40,666 nt of DNA from Serratia sp. M24T3. Its GTDB lineage: Bacteria; Pseudomonadota; Gammaproteobacteria; Enterobacterales; Enterobacteriaceae. The notes under the pieces are model-generated. The model made no database searches. It was not told where the DNA came from and saw only the letters and a program-made list of their open reading frames with translations. Of the stretch, positions 26,796-34,518 are shown piece by piece; the stretch's first letter is position 1, and every line of letters begins with the position of its first letter. The stretch covers positions 1-40,666 of the forward strand of contig NZ_AJHJ01000042.1 in assembly GCF_000257645.1 (NCBI RefSeq), in the 5' to 3' direction. Both the position numbers and the translations under genes were made by a program.

Positions 26796-27425
26796 ATTAC
26801 AGGACTCTCAAACGGTTAAGTAAGAGGGTGTGCCAACTGGCACGGCAATGAGCAGGTTTGTTTAAAGACACCGGCCCGGCAAAGTGACGTTAGCTAAGTG
26901 GTGGAAGTCCAGATTTAATCAGGCAAGGCTTATGATTAAGCCTAACTGTTACAGAACGATGTACCGTCTTAGCTACGTCTGATAGACATCAGTAAAATCA
27001 GAGCAACGCTCTATTTTTAATAATGCCTAACAGCAAGCAAAGGGTAGCCTTACCGCATGAAAGGATTTACAACGGGAGAAAAACAGGAAGTCGTGAGGTC
27101 ACTGCACCCTGGCGTCATCATCAATGTTCTGTGGCACTTGCTGAAAGTGCAATGTGATAAACCGTTCATGTGCCGCAACCCTCTTGAGCTGTCGCGAAGA
27201 AAGAAAATAACGCGTCTGATTCAAATAAATCGGCGCAATAATCGCACCTTTTACCCTTGGGTTCAAGCCACAAACTTTATCAAAAAATGATTGGTTTTAA
27301 GGTCAAGATTAGCCGTTGAATCTTCAGTGAAAATCCAACGGCCAAGCCGTGTGGCAGGTAATAAAACTTTGCAGAATTAGCCAGATTTTCTCGCCGACTG
27401 ATCTTTTAACCGGGCCACAAGTCGT
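26796..27425. other. Intergenic region between speC and the alcohol dehydrogenase gene
   Basis: About 630 nt. The left part is the speC leader on the minus strand, with small hairpins such as AGGCTTA / TAAGCCT around 26930-26947 and GTGCC / GGCAC near 26830-26843, but no arginine-, ornithine- or His/Phe-rich leader peptide. A 77-codon plus-strand frame (27057-27290) resembles nothing I know. A perfect 7-bp arm pair GCCGTTG / CAACGGC (27312-27318 and 27336-27342) lies downstream of the dehydrogenase on the minus strand without a T-run and could be part of its 3' end. Confidence 0.4.
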
Positions 27426-28481
27426 TTACGCCTGCAAAGTATCCATATCGATAACGAACCGATATTTCACGTCGCTTTTAATCATCCGTTCATAGGCGTC
27501 GTTAATCTCGGGCATTTTGATCACCTCAATATCCGAGACAATGCCGTGCTCGCCGCAGAAATCGAGCATTTCCTGCGTTTCCTTGATGCCGCCAATTGCC
27601 GAACCGGTCACCGAGCGACGCCCCATGATCAGTGGCAAAGTGCTCAGCACTGGCGTGATGTCGCCCAGCAGTCCGACAAACACCAGCGTGCCATCCAAGG
27701 TCAGCGTTGGCATATACGGATTGATATCATGCTCATACGGAACCGTATCAATAATCAGGTCAAACTGGCCGCTGACGGCTTTCATCTGCTGATCATCGGT
27801 GGAGATCACAATATGCTGCGCGCCTAAACGACGAGCGTCATCCTCTTTGCCCGGCGAACGGGTAAAAAGCGTGACATCCGCACCGAGTGCATGGGCGAGT
27901 TTCAATGCCATATGCCCCAGCCCGCCAAGCCCGACAACGGCGACCTTGCTGCCTTTGCCCACTTTAAAGTGACGCAGCGGCGACCAGGTGGTGATACCGG
28001 CACATAACAGTGGTGCCGCCCCTTTCAGATCCAGCCCGTCAGGCATTTTGAGAATGAAATCCTCAGACGCCAGAATAGTTTTGGAATAACCGCCGTAGGT
28101 TGGCAGGCCGTCATGACGATCAAAACCGTTGTAAGTCTGCACGCAGCCTTCCTGGCAATATTGTTCAATGCCGTGCTGACAGGGTTGGCAAACGCGGCAG
28201 GAATCAACCATACAGCCAATGCCGACGTTATCGCCCGCTTTGAATTTGGTGACGTTTTTCCCCACAGACTTCACGCGTCCGACGACTTCGTGACCGGGGA
28301 TCACCGGATACTGGCTGCCGCCCCAGTCGTTGCGCGCCTGATGCAAATCGGAATGACAGACGCCACAGTATAAAACGTCGACAACCACATCATCGTCTCG
28401 CGGACTGCGGCGGGTGAACTCAAACGCAGCCAGAGGAACTTTGGCAGACTGCGCGGCATAACCGAGTACTTTCATCGTCAT
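27426..28481 (-). CDS. Zinc-dependent NADP alcohol dehydrogenase / aldehyde reductase (YahK-like)
   Basis: A 351-residue medium-chain dehydrogenase of the cinnamyl-alcohol-dehydrogenase type, closest in memory to E. coli YahK, a broad NADPH aldehyde reductase. Catalytic zinc ligands are C39 (YCGVCHSD), H64 (PGHEVVGRV) and the Cys in LLCAGITTWSPLRH near 160. The structural zinc site is C95, C98, C101 and C109 (CxxCxxCx7C). The Rossmann motif is VVGLGGLGHMALKLA near 184-198. GGIKETQEMLDFCGEHGIVSDIE near 310 is typical of the YahK group. AGGAG lies 7 nt before ATG 28481. It diverges from an ene-reductase gene, suggesting shared response to reactive carbonyls or quinones. Confidence 0.9.
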   Translation of the reverse strand: MTMKVLGYAAQSAKVPLAAFEFTRRSPRDDDVVVDVLYCGVCHSDLHQARNDWGGSQYPVIPGHEVVGRVKSVGKNVTKFKAGDNVGIGCMVDSCRVCQPCQHGIEQYCQEGCVQTYNGFDRHDGLPTYGGYSKTILASEDFILKMPDGLDLKGAAPLLCAGITTWSPLRHFKVGKGSKVAVVGLGGLGHMALKLAHALGADVTLFTRSPGKEDDARRLGAQHIVISTDDQQMKAVSGQFDLIIDTVPYEHDINPYMPTLTLDGTLVFVGLLGDITPVLSTLPLIMGRRSVTGSAIGGIKETQEMLDFCGEHGIVSDIEVIKMPEINDAYERMIKSDVKYRFVIDMDTLQA

Positions 28482-28846
28482 GTTATTTCTCCTGATTTAG
28501 AGGCAACGTTTCAGGCTCGAGGAACCCGAAAGTATTATCACAGCACGTGCTTGTAGGGCTTGACTTTTTGACGCAGAACTTGGGAGATGCCGCGTTGATC
28601 GCAGCATAATTAGAGCTTTAAGCAGCAACCTTGTGAATCGCACCTCCACCTAAAATTAATCAAGGCAATGGAAAGGTAGCAGTGATCGGATGCCTGGTAC
28701 AGGCAACTAGAAAGGTTAAATCTATGAGTAAAACTCATTAATCATGCAGCACCGATTGGCAATCAATTAACACTCCACGTGACGCATCATTGCAGCAATA
28801 TTCCGATCTTGATGTTATTAATCAAAAAACAAATCTGAGGATCTCA
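28482..28846. other. Divergent promoter region of the alcohol dehydrogenase and ene-reductase genes
   Basis: 365 nt that must carry promoters in both directions. I see no clear palindromic operator and no open frame with a ribosome binding site. The plus-strand side ends in GAGG before the ene-reductase ATG. Confidence 0.4.
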
Positions 28847-29947
28847 ATGGCTGGTTTATTCTCCACCTTCAAACTGAAAGACGTCACCTTGCGCAACCGC
28901 ATTGTCATCCCACCAATGTGCCAGTATAGCGCGGTTGACGGCCTGCCGAACGACTGGCACAGCGTGCATTACGCCAGTCTGGCGCGTGGTGGTGCTGGTC
29001 TGGTCATTGTCGAGGCAACGGCCGTTTCCCCCGAGGGGCGTATCACCCCCGGATGTCTGGGACTGTGGAACGATGAACAGGCTGCACGCCTGGCGAAAAT
29101 TGCTAAAGAGATCAAGGCTGCCGGTGCCGTACCGGGGATCCAGATTGGTCACGCGGGCCGTAAAGCCAGCGCCAATCTGCCGTGGGAAGGTGACGATCAC
29201 ATTCCTGCCGGTGACAGCCGCGCGTGGGAAACTATTGCCCCTTCAGCGGTCGCCTTTGGTGCCAACCTGCCAAAAGTGCCTCACGAAATGACGCTGGCCG
29301 ACATTGAGCGCGTCAAGGCCGACTTCGTTGCAGCAACTCGTCGTGCCCGCGATGCCGGTTTTGAGTGGATTGAACTGCACTTTGCCCACGGTTATCTGGC
29401 ACAGAGTTTCTTCTCGGTACATGCCAATAAACGTCAAGATGCCTATGGTGGCAACGTTGAAGGCCGCAGTCGTTTCCTGTTGGAAACATTGGCCGCTGTG
29501 CGCGAAGAATGGCCTGATAATCTGCCGCTGACCGCGCGTTTTGGCGTAATTGAGTATGACGGGCGTGATGAAGAAACCCTGCAAGAGGCGATTGATCTTA
29601 CCAAAAAATTCCGCGCGGGCGGTCTGGATTTGCTCAGCGTCAGCATTGGCTTCTCGACTCCTGATTCCAATATTCCATGGGCCGCTGGCTTCCTGGCCCC
29701 TATCGCCGAGCGCGTCCGCAAAGAAGCACAGATTGCAGTGGCTTCGGCCTGGGGTATCGACTCACCGGTCATTGCCAATGATACAATCGAGAAAGATCAG
29801 CTGGACCTGGTGATGGTAGGCCGCGCGCATCTGGCTAATCCTAACTGGCCTTATCAGGCGGCAAAGGCGCTGCAAAAAGAACAGCCTTCATGGGTTCTGC
29901 CAGCGCCTTACGCTCACTGGCTTGAGCGTTATAAAACGGCTGAGTAA
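28847..29947 (+). CDS. Old yellow enzyme family NADPH ene-reductase (XenA/YqjM type)
   Basis: A 366-residue FMN TIM-barrel oxidoreductase that reduces activated C=C bonds (enones, quinones, nitro compounds) with NADPH. It belongs to the thermophilic-like/XenA subclass: C25 in VIPPMCQYSA modulates the flavin as in Pseudomonas XenA and Bacillus YqjM. Others are QIGHAGRKAS near 105, the substrate-binding His pair in WIELHFAHGYL near 180, SVHANKRQDAYGGNVEGRSRF near 200-220, and MVGRAHLANPNWP at the C-terminal flavin site. The frame opens 19 codons earlier, but GAGG precedes ATG 28847 and the family starts here. A terminator follows. It is divergent from the dehydrogenase. Confidence 0.93.
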   Translation: MAGLFSTFKLKDVTLRNRIVIPPMCQYSAVDGLPNDWHSVHYASLARGGAGLVIVEATAVSPEGRITPGCLGLWNDEQAARLAKIAKEIKAAGAVPGIQIGHAGRKASANLPWEGDDHIPAGDSRAWETIAPSAVAFGANLPKVPHEMTLADIERVKADFVAATRRARDAGFEWIELHFAHGYLAQSFFSVHANKRQDAYGGNVEGRSRFLLETLAAVREEWPDNLPLTARFGVIEYDGRDEETLQEAIDLTKKFRAGGLDLLSVSIGFSTPDSNIPWAAGFLAPIAERVRKEAQIAVASAWGIDSPVIANDTIEKDQLDLVMVGRAHLANPNWPYQAAKALQKEQPSWVLPAPYAHWLERYKTAE

Positions 29948-29967
29948 GCCGCCAGGAAATGAGAAAA

Positions 29968-29988
29968 CCGTCAACTGGCGGGTTTTTT
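29968..29988 (+). terminator. Terminator of the ene-reductase gene
   Basis: CCGTC / GGCGG (29968-29972 and 29977-29981, one T-G pair, loop AACT) is followed by G and six T. It is a short stem but correctly placed 21 nt past the stop. Confidence 0.7.
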
Positions 29989-29999
29989 CTATTTAACGC

Positions 30000-30185
30000 T
30001 TAAAGCTCGTCAAACGGCACGCCGCCGCGCGATTTGTTGCTCTTTTTGGTTTCAACAATCGATACCACGACGCGTTCGGCATCAACCTCAAAAGAATCAA
30101 CCACGGCTTCAGTAATCTTCTTCATCAGCTTTTTTTTCTGCTCATTGGAACGGCCTTCTACGGCATAAACCACGATTTCCGGCAT
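30000..30185 (-). CDS. 4-oxalocrotonate tautomerase family protein
   Basis: A 61-residue tautomerase. The start matters: ATG 30183-30185 gives Met-Pro-Glu-Ile-Val-Val, so that removal of Met exposes Pro1, the catalytic base of this superfamily. The upstream ATG (30191) would bury the proline, and GGAG lies 6 nt before 30185 but directly against 30191. The family pattern (EGRSNEQKKKLMKKITEAVV, then SIVETKKSNKSRGGVPFDEL) is present, though the second half keeps no classical 4-OT Arg39/Phe50 set that I can place. The substrate is unknown. It lies convergent to the ene-reductase and divergent from the LacI-type regulator. Its proximity to two detoxification reductases may or may not be functional. 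Confidence 0.85.
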   Translation of the reverse strand: MPEIVVYAVEGRSNEQKKKLMKKITEAVVDSFEVDAERVVVSIVETKKSNKSRGGVPFDEL

Positions 30186-30384
30186 CTTCATCTCCTATGC
30201 GCTGACCATTGCGGTCAAATAATAACCCATAAAAAATAATACACTAGCCATTAACCAACACTATTAATTTTAGTAACAATAATTGAACACTTTAACCAAA
30301 GGTTATGAAGGGATATTATGGGCAGATTCTAAAATGATTGCGCAAACATTACCCTTTTACGACGCAAGTCGGCTTATGTAACCT

Positions 30385-31419
30385 GTGGAAAATGCTTTGA
30401 ATAACGAAAAAAACGCTAACAAAAATCCATCGCGATCCCCAACCCTTGAGGACGTAGCCAAAGCTTCGGGGCTCTCGCCGATGACCGTAAGTCGGGCGTT
30501 GAACAACCCTAAAGTCGTTCGCCCAGCAACGATTGCCCGCGTGCTGGAAGCCGTCAATCTCACCGGCTATATCCCCAATATGTTGGCCGGAGGTTTGGCG
30601 ACCAAACGCACCAAACTGATTGCTGTGGTAGTGCCGCAAATCAATAACAACATGTTTGTTGACACCGTGCAGGCGATTGGCGATGAGCTGGCCTTGCGCG
30701 GCTATCACATGCTGCTGTGTATAGTCGGGTATGCCCCTGAATCAGAGACGGAAATTGTCGCAACCTTATTGTCGCGCCGCCCGGACGGCATTGTGCTGAC
30801 CGGCATCCATCACACTTCCGAACTCAAACGCATTATTTTGAATGCCAATATTCCGGTGGTGGAAATCTGGGATCTCACCCCGACACCGCTGGATATGCTG
30901 ATTGGATTTTCACATGAAAAAATCGGTCACGCGATTGGTGACTACTTCCTTAAGCAGGGCTTTAGCCGGTTTGGTTTTATTACTGCCAGCGACCGCCGCG
31001 CGCAGGTGCGTAATAAAGGTGCAGTTGAGGTCCTGAGCAGAAACTCTGATCACCTGATCCGCGAAATCACCGTGCCAGCCCCGGCGAATATGGCGGTAGG
31101 CCGCAGCGCTTTTCGCGAGTTGATTCAACAAGGCCAGCAGTTTGATGCCATTATCTGTACCTCAGATACGTTGGCGCAGGGCGTGATCATGGAAGCCGAA
31201 GCTCAGGGGCTAAGCGTGCCTGCGGATCTCAAGGTGATTGGTTTCGCCGACTTAAATTTTGCTGCCCACAATAGACCTGCTATCACCACCGTGAGTGTCG
31301 ATAAAGAAAAGATAGGCCAGCAGGCCGCCACCATGCTGGCCGATAAAATTGAAGGCTACGAAATATCCGAGAACGTGGTCGATACTGGTTTTACACTCAT
31401 CGTTCGTGAATCAGCATGA
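30385..31419 (+). CDS. LacI/GntR-type transcriptional regulator
   Basis: A 344-residue LacI-family repressor. The helix-turn-helix is at about 20-40 (TLEDVAKASGLSPMTVSRAL) with hinge helix NMLAGGLATKRT near 65-76. The periplasmic-binding-protein-like domain follows: AVVVPQINNNMFVDTVQAIG, RPDGIVLTGIHHT, VVEIWDLTPTPLDMLIGF near 155-172 and CTSDTLAQGVIMEA. VVEIWDL...DMLIGF resembles VVELMDS...DIAVGF of E. coli GntR, so a gluconate-type ligand is likely, and gluconate dehydrogenase genes lie just downstream. The start is GTG 30385 or TTG 30397: an in-frame ATG-TAA pair (30376-30381) closes the frame upstream and the first internal ATG falls inside the helix-turn-helix. No strong ribosome binding site is seen. 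Confidence 0.9.
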   Translation: MENALNNEKNANKNPSRSPTLEDVAKASGLSPMTVSRALNNPKVVRPATIARVLEAVNLTGYIPNMLAGGLATKRTKLIAVVVPQINNNMFVDTVQAIGDELALRGYHMLLCIVGYAPESETEIVATLLSRRPDGIVLTGIHHTSELKRIILNANIPVVEIWDLTPTPLDMLIGFSHEKIGHAIGDYFLKQGFSRFGFITASDRRAQVRNKGAVEVLSRNSDHLIREITVPAPANMAVGRSAFRELIQQGQQFDAIICTSDTLAQGVIMEAEAQGLSVPADLKVIGFADLNFAAHNRPAITTVSVDKEKIGQQAATMLADKIEGYEISENVVDTGFTLIVRESA

Positions 31420-31584
31420 GTCGTTAAGTTTTATCCGCCTGTTCCAAATCAGGAATAGGCGAAGTATTTACCCCCACCTTTAGTAGAATTCCTCCCCTGA
31501 ATTTAAAATCATCCTGTAGGCTTCCTTATTAATGGTCAATATCATTAGTTAACCAGAATACGCCCTCGGTTATTTACCTTTAAT

Positions 31585-31599
31585 TGAAAACCATTCTTA
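31585..31599 (+). promoter_or_regulatory. Candidate Fur box
   Basis: TGAAAACCATTCTTA keeps 10 to 11 of 14 bases of the 7-1-7 Fur pattern TGATAAT-N-ATTATCA, and the flanks are AT-rich. The operon downstream encodes three haems and a probable Fe-S cluster, so iron control is plausible. AT-rich DNA gives chance matches. Confidence 0.3.
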
Positions 31600-31619
31600 T
31601 TTGTTTATTTTGTTAGAAA

Positions 31620-31631
31620 TGTTAGCTAACA
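31620..31631. promoter_or_regulatory. Perfect 12-bp palindrome, candidate operator
   Basis: TGTTAGCTAACA is fully self-complementary and lies in the only long gap between the LacI/GntR-type regulator and its presumed target operon. Size and symmetry fit a LacI-family half-site pair, but the centre is GC rather than the usual CG, so assignment to this regulator is a guess. Confidence 0.35.
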
Positions 31632-31964
31632 AAACCAACATTTAATAACAGTGAATTTCATTGTTTAATTATATTAAAGGAAGATAAATCTAAATTAAAA
31701 ACTGTACCAAATGGAACATCATGATACCTAAATGCTTTATTTAACACTGAATTTATCAACAAGAAAAATTAAAATAAACTCATATAAAACAATAAAATAC
31801 AAATAAAAACAGCTTCAATTAAAGCAGATGAATTTAAGCACCCATAATTAGCATGGAATTTAATAATTTATTTTTAATGTAGCAGTGATATTATAAATTT
31901 GTACCCAAACAACAATAAAAACTAACCCCTTTCTAACATTTAAACATGTGAGAGTTGTAATGCT

Positions 31965-32690
31965 ATGCTTCTTCAAAAGAAAACTACTCGTCGTAAATTC
32001 TTACTAGGGTCAGTAATGGCTTTGCCTGTGAGTGCAGTCATTATGAAAGGATTCACTGCTGCACAAGCAGCAGAAATGGCAGCACCTGAATTAAGCGATT
32101 ACAAGCCAGTATTTTTTAGCGCCGATGAATGGCAATTTATTATGGCCGCTGCCGATCGTCTGATCCCGGCTGGCGGTAAAGGTAAAGCCCCGGGCGCACT
32201 GGAAACTAACGTGCCTGTTTTTATCGATCAGCAAATGCACGGCGAATTTGGTGAAGAGATCTATATGCAGGGACCTTTTAACGTCCACGCCCCTGCCACT
32301 ATGGGCTACCAATTACCCTATCGCCCGCAGCAAATCTATAAAATTGGCATCCGACTCGCCAATAGCTGGTGCCAGCAAAATCATCAAAAAGCCTTCCACG
32401 AATTGTCTGAAAAAGATAAAGACGACGCCCTGACTCAGTTGCAGAAAAACGGTATTAAATTCGCCGACATGGGCGAGGAGTCTCTGCTGGCTTCGCAATT
32501 CTTCAGCGAATTGCTCTCCGATACCAAACATGGCTATCTCGCAGACCCGATTTACGGCGGTAATAAAGGCATGAAAGCCTGGATAGCCATCGGATTCCCA
32601 GGGGCGCGAGCCAGCTACACGGAATGGGTCAAGCAGCACAATATCCCTTACCCATTGGGTCCTGTCAGTCTGGCTGGTGCACGCGCCTAA
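31965..32690 (+). CDS. Gluconate 2-dehydrogenase subunit 3 (small, Tat-exported subunit)
   Basis: This is the small subunit of the membrane-bound FAD gluconate (or related sugar acid) dehydrogenase. It escorts the flavoprotein, which lacks its own signal, through the Tat system. The 241-residue product has a twin-arginine signal near the start, TTRRKFLLGSVMALPVSAVI, with cleavage probably after AQAAE-region Ala. The mature part is a Gluconate_2-dh3 domain: FFSADEWQFIMAAADRLIPA (about 50-69), PVFIDQQMHGEFGEEIYMQG (about 83-102) and a C-terminal GYLADPIYGGNKGMKAW (about 186-202). GAGAG lies about 10 nt before the ATG. It is first in a three-gene operon with the GMC flavoprotein and the cytochrome c. 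Confidence 0.9.
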   Translation: MLLQKKTTRRKFLLGSVMALPVSAVIMKGFTAAQAAEMAAPELSDYKPVFFSADEWQFIMAAADRLIPAGGKGKAPGALETNVPVFIDQQMHGEFGEEIYMQGPFNVHAPATMGYQLPYRPQQIYKIGIRLANSWCQQNHQKAFHELSEKDKDDALTQLQKNGIKFADMGEESLLASQFFSELLSDTKHGYLADPIYGGNKGMKAWIAIGFPGARASYTEWVKQHNIPYPLGPVSLAGARA

Positions 32691-32743
32691 CAGACCTGAC
32701 TGTATTCAAACTTTCCGTTTCTTATGATTTGACAGGATTAATG

Positions 32744-34513
32744 ATGGCACAAGTAACTAAAGAAGAAGTCGACGTCGTTGTTGTCGGCCTGGGCTGGGCT
32801 GGCTCGTTGATGAGTATCGAGCTGGCGATGGCAGGACTGAAAGTCCGTGCCTTGGAGCGCGGGGGCGATCGCGGCTATGAAGAGTTCGCCTACCCAAAAC
32901 CAGCAGATGAATACGCTTACGCGGTCAGAAATAAAGTGATGGCGACTCCGGCAGAGGCCGCAGTTACCGTTCGCTATAATATGAGCGAAACCGCGCTGCC
33001 AACCCGAAAATGGGGCGCTTTTGCACCAGGTACCGGCGTTGGTGGATCGGGTCTGCACTGGACAGCGGTACTGATCCGCCCCACACCAACCGATTTGAAA
33101 CTCAAAACTTATGCCGATCAGGCCTACAAGCCGGGGATCTTGCAGGAAGAAATGCGGATCATGGACTTCCCGTTCACCTGGGACGAGATCGAGCCTTATT
33201 ACACTAAGTTCGAGCACATCTGCGGGCAGTCAGGAAAAACCGGCAACCTGCGCGGGAAAATCATGGAAGGTGGCGATCCGTTTGAAGGCCCACGTTCTGA
33301 ACCGTTTCCCCTTCCCGCGCTGGAAGATACCCTCAACAGCAGCATGTTTGCTGACGTGGCAAAGAAAATGGGTTATCACCCGTTTCCAAATCCGTCGGCC
33401 TGCGTTTCGCGCGCCTGGACCAATCCTTACGGCAACCAGATCGCTCCCTGCAACTATTGCGGCTATTGCAGTAAATATCCTTGCCTGAACTACTCTAAAG
33501 CCTCGCCACAAACTGCGGTGATGGACGCACTAAAGCGCATGGAAAACTTCTCTTACGAAGTTCACGCCAACGTACTGAAAGTGGTGCTGCACGACGATAA
33601 AAAGACGGCCAAAGGCGTTATCTATATGGACGCACAGGGCAACGAGTGCTTCCAGCCGGCAAAAATTGTGGTGCTGAGCAGCTTCCAATTCTGCAACGTG
33701 CGGCTGATGCTGCTGTCCGGGATCGGCAAGCCTTACAACCCGATCACCGAGGAAGGCGTGGTGGGTCGCAACTATGCATTCTTGAGCAACGGCGGTTCGA
33801 CGCTGTTCTTCAAAGACAAAAACTTCAATCCGTTTGCAACCGCTGGCGCGACCGGGCAAATGATCAACGATATTTCTCCGGGCAACTACGACGGTCCTGG
33901 CCTTGGCTTTATCGGCGGTGCCAAGATCCACAGTTCCCAGGCTACCGGCACACCTATCAGCACCGCGTTGCCAAAAGGCACGCCGAGCTGGGGAACCGGC
34001 TGGAAAGAAGGGATGGAAGATTGGTACGGCCATTCGATGAAGATAAGTATCACCACGACCTGCCAGTCCTATCGCGATATTTATCTCGACCTGGATCCGA
34101 ACTACAAAGATGAATACGGCATGCCGCTGCTGCGTATGACTTTCGACTGGAAGCAGAATGAACTCAAACTGCAGCAGTATCTGAAAGGCATCGTCGGCAA
34201 TATCACCAAAGAGTTAAATCCAGACAGCTACAGCGAAAGCTTCCTGCCGATGGATGCTCACTTTGATCTGACCAAATACGTGTCGACTCACAACGTTGGC
34301 GGTGCGGTGATGGGTGATAACCCGAAAACTTCGGCGCTGAATAAGTACCTGCAAAGTTGGGACGTACACAACGTCTTTGTGCCGGGCGGCAATGCTTTCC
34401 CGCAAAACTTCCAGGCCAACCCAACCGACACTATCGGAGCGATCACTCTGATGGCCGCACAGGCAATTAAAGATCACTATCTGAAAAATCCCGGCCCACT
34501 GGTACAGGTATAA
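32744..34513 (+). CDS. Gluconate 2-dehydrogenase flavoprotein subunit (GMC family)
   Basis: This is the catalytic subunit, which oxidises gluconate (to 2-ketogluconate) or a related sugar acid in the periplasm. The 589-residue GMC oxidoreductase opens with the FAD motif VVVVGLGWAGSLMSIELA (G15, G17, G20) and ALERGG at the end of beta-2. VGGSGLHWTAVLIRP follows near 99-113. The cysteines C236, C239, C242 and C247 (CNYCGYCSKYPC) match the Fe-S motif described for the FAD-dependent glucose/fructose dehydrogenase complexes. Catalytic H516 (STHNVGGAVMG) and N559 (NPTDTIGA) are in place. Two ATGs stand in tandem; the second has AGGA at 6 nt. There is no signal peptide, fitting co-export with the small subunit. 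Substrate rests on family and the GntR-like neighbour. Confidence 0.92.
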   Translation: MAQVTKEEVDVVVVGLGWAGSLMSIELAMAGLKVRALERGGDRGYEEFAYPKPADEYAYAVRNKVMATPAEAAVTVRYNMSETALPTRKWGAFAPGTGVGGSGLHWTAVLIRPTPTDLKLKTYADQAYKPGILQEEMRIMDFPFTWDEIEPYYTKFEHICGQSGKTGNLRGKIMEGGDPFEGPRSEPFPLPALEDTLNSSMFADVAKKMGYHPFPNPSACVSRAWTNPYGNQIAPCNYCGYCSKYPCLNYSKASPQTAVMDALKRMENFSYEVHANVLKVVLHDDKKTAKGVIYMDAQGNECFQPAKIVVLSSFQFCNVRLMLLSGIGKPYNPITEEGVVGRNYAFLSNGGSTLFFKDKNFNPFATAGATGQMINDISPGNYDGPGLGFIGGAKIHSSQATGTPISTALPKGTPSWGTGWKEGMEDWYGHSMKISITTTCQSYRDIYLDLDPNYKDEYGMPLLRMTFDWKQNELKLQQYLKGIVGNITKELNPDSYSESFLPMDAHFDLTKYVSTHNVGGAVMGDNPKTSALNKYLQSWDVHNVFVPGGNAFPQNFQANPTDTIGAITLMAAQAIKDHYLKNPGPLVQV

Positions 34514-34518
34514 GTGAC

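Larger units (their letters stand above)
31420..31964. other. AT-rich control region upstream of the gluconate dehydrogenase operon
   Basis: 545 nt without a credible gene, very AT-rich from about 31600. It begins with a 10-bp hairpin CGCCTGTTCC / GGAATAGGCG (31436-31461, one G-T pair, no T-run) after the regulator gene. It then holds a Fur-box-like sequence (31585-31599), a perfect 12-bp palindrome (31620-31631) and an imperfect one, TGTACCAAATGGAACA (31703-31718). The operon promoter must lie here; several TATAAT-like hexamers occur and none is decisive. Confidence 0.5.

Noticed and set aside
26796-27060. A speFL-type ornithine-sensing leader peptide upstream of the decarboxylase
   Set aside because: I translated the minus-strand leader and found no peptide with the FAHRNSFDFHFFNAR-like pattern; only trivial frames such as a six-residue one occur.
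27057-27290. 77-codon plus-strand frame between speC and the alcohol dehydrogenase gene
   Set aside because: An AGGG precedes the ATG, but the protein resembles nothing I know, is basic and low in structure-forming pattern, and has no partner gene. Left as intergenic.
31436-31461. Terminator for the LacI-type regulator
   Set aside because: The 10-bp stem is good but no T-run follows on either strand, so it is noted as a hairpin only.
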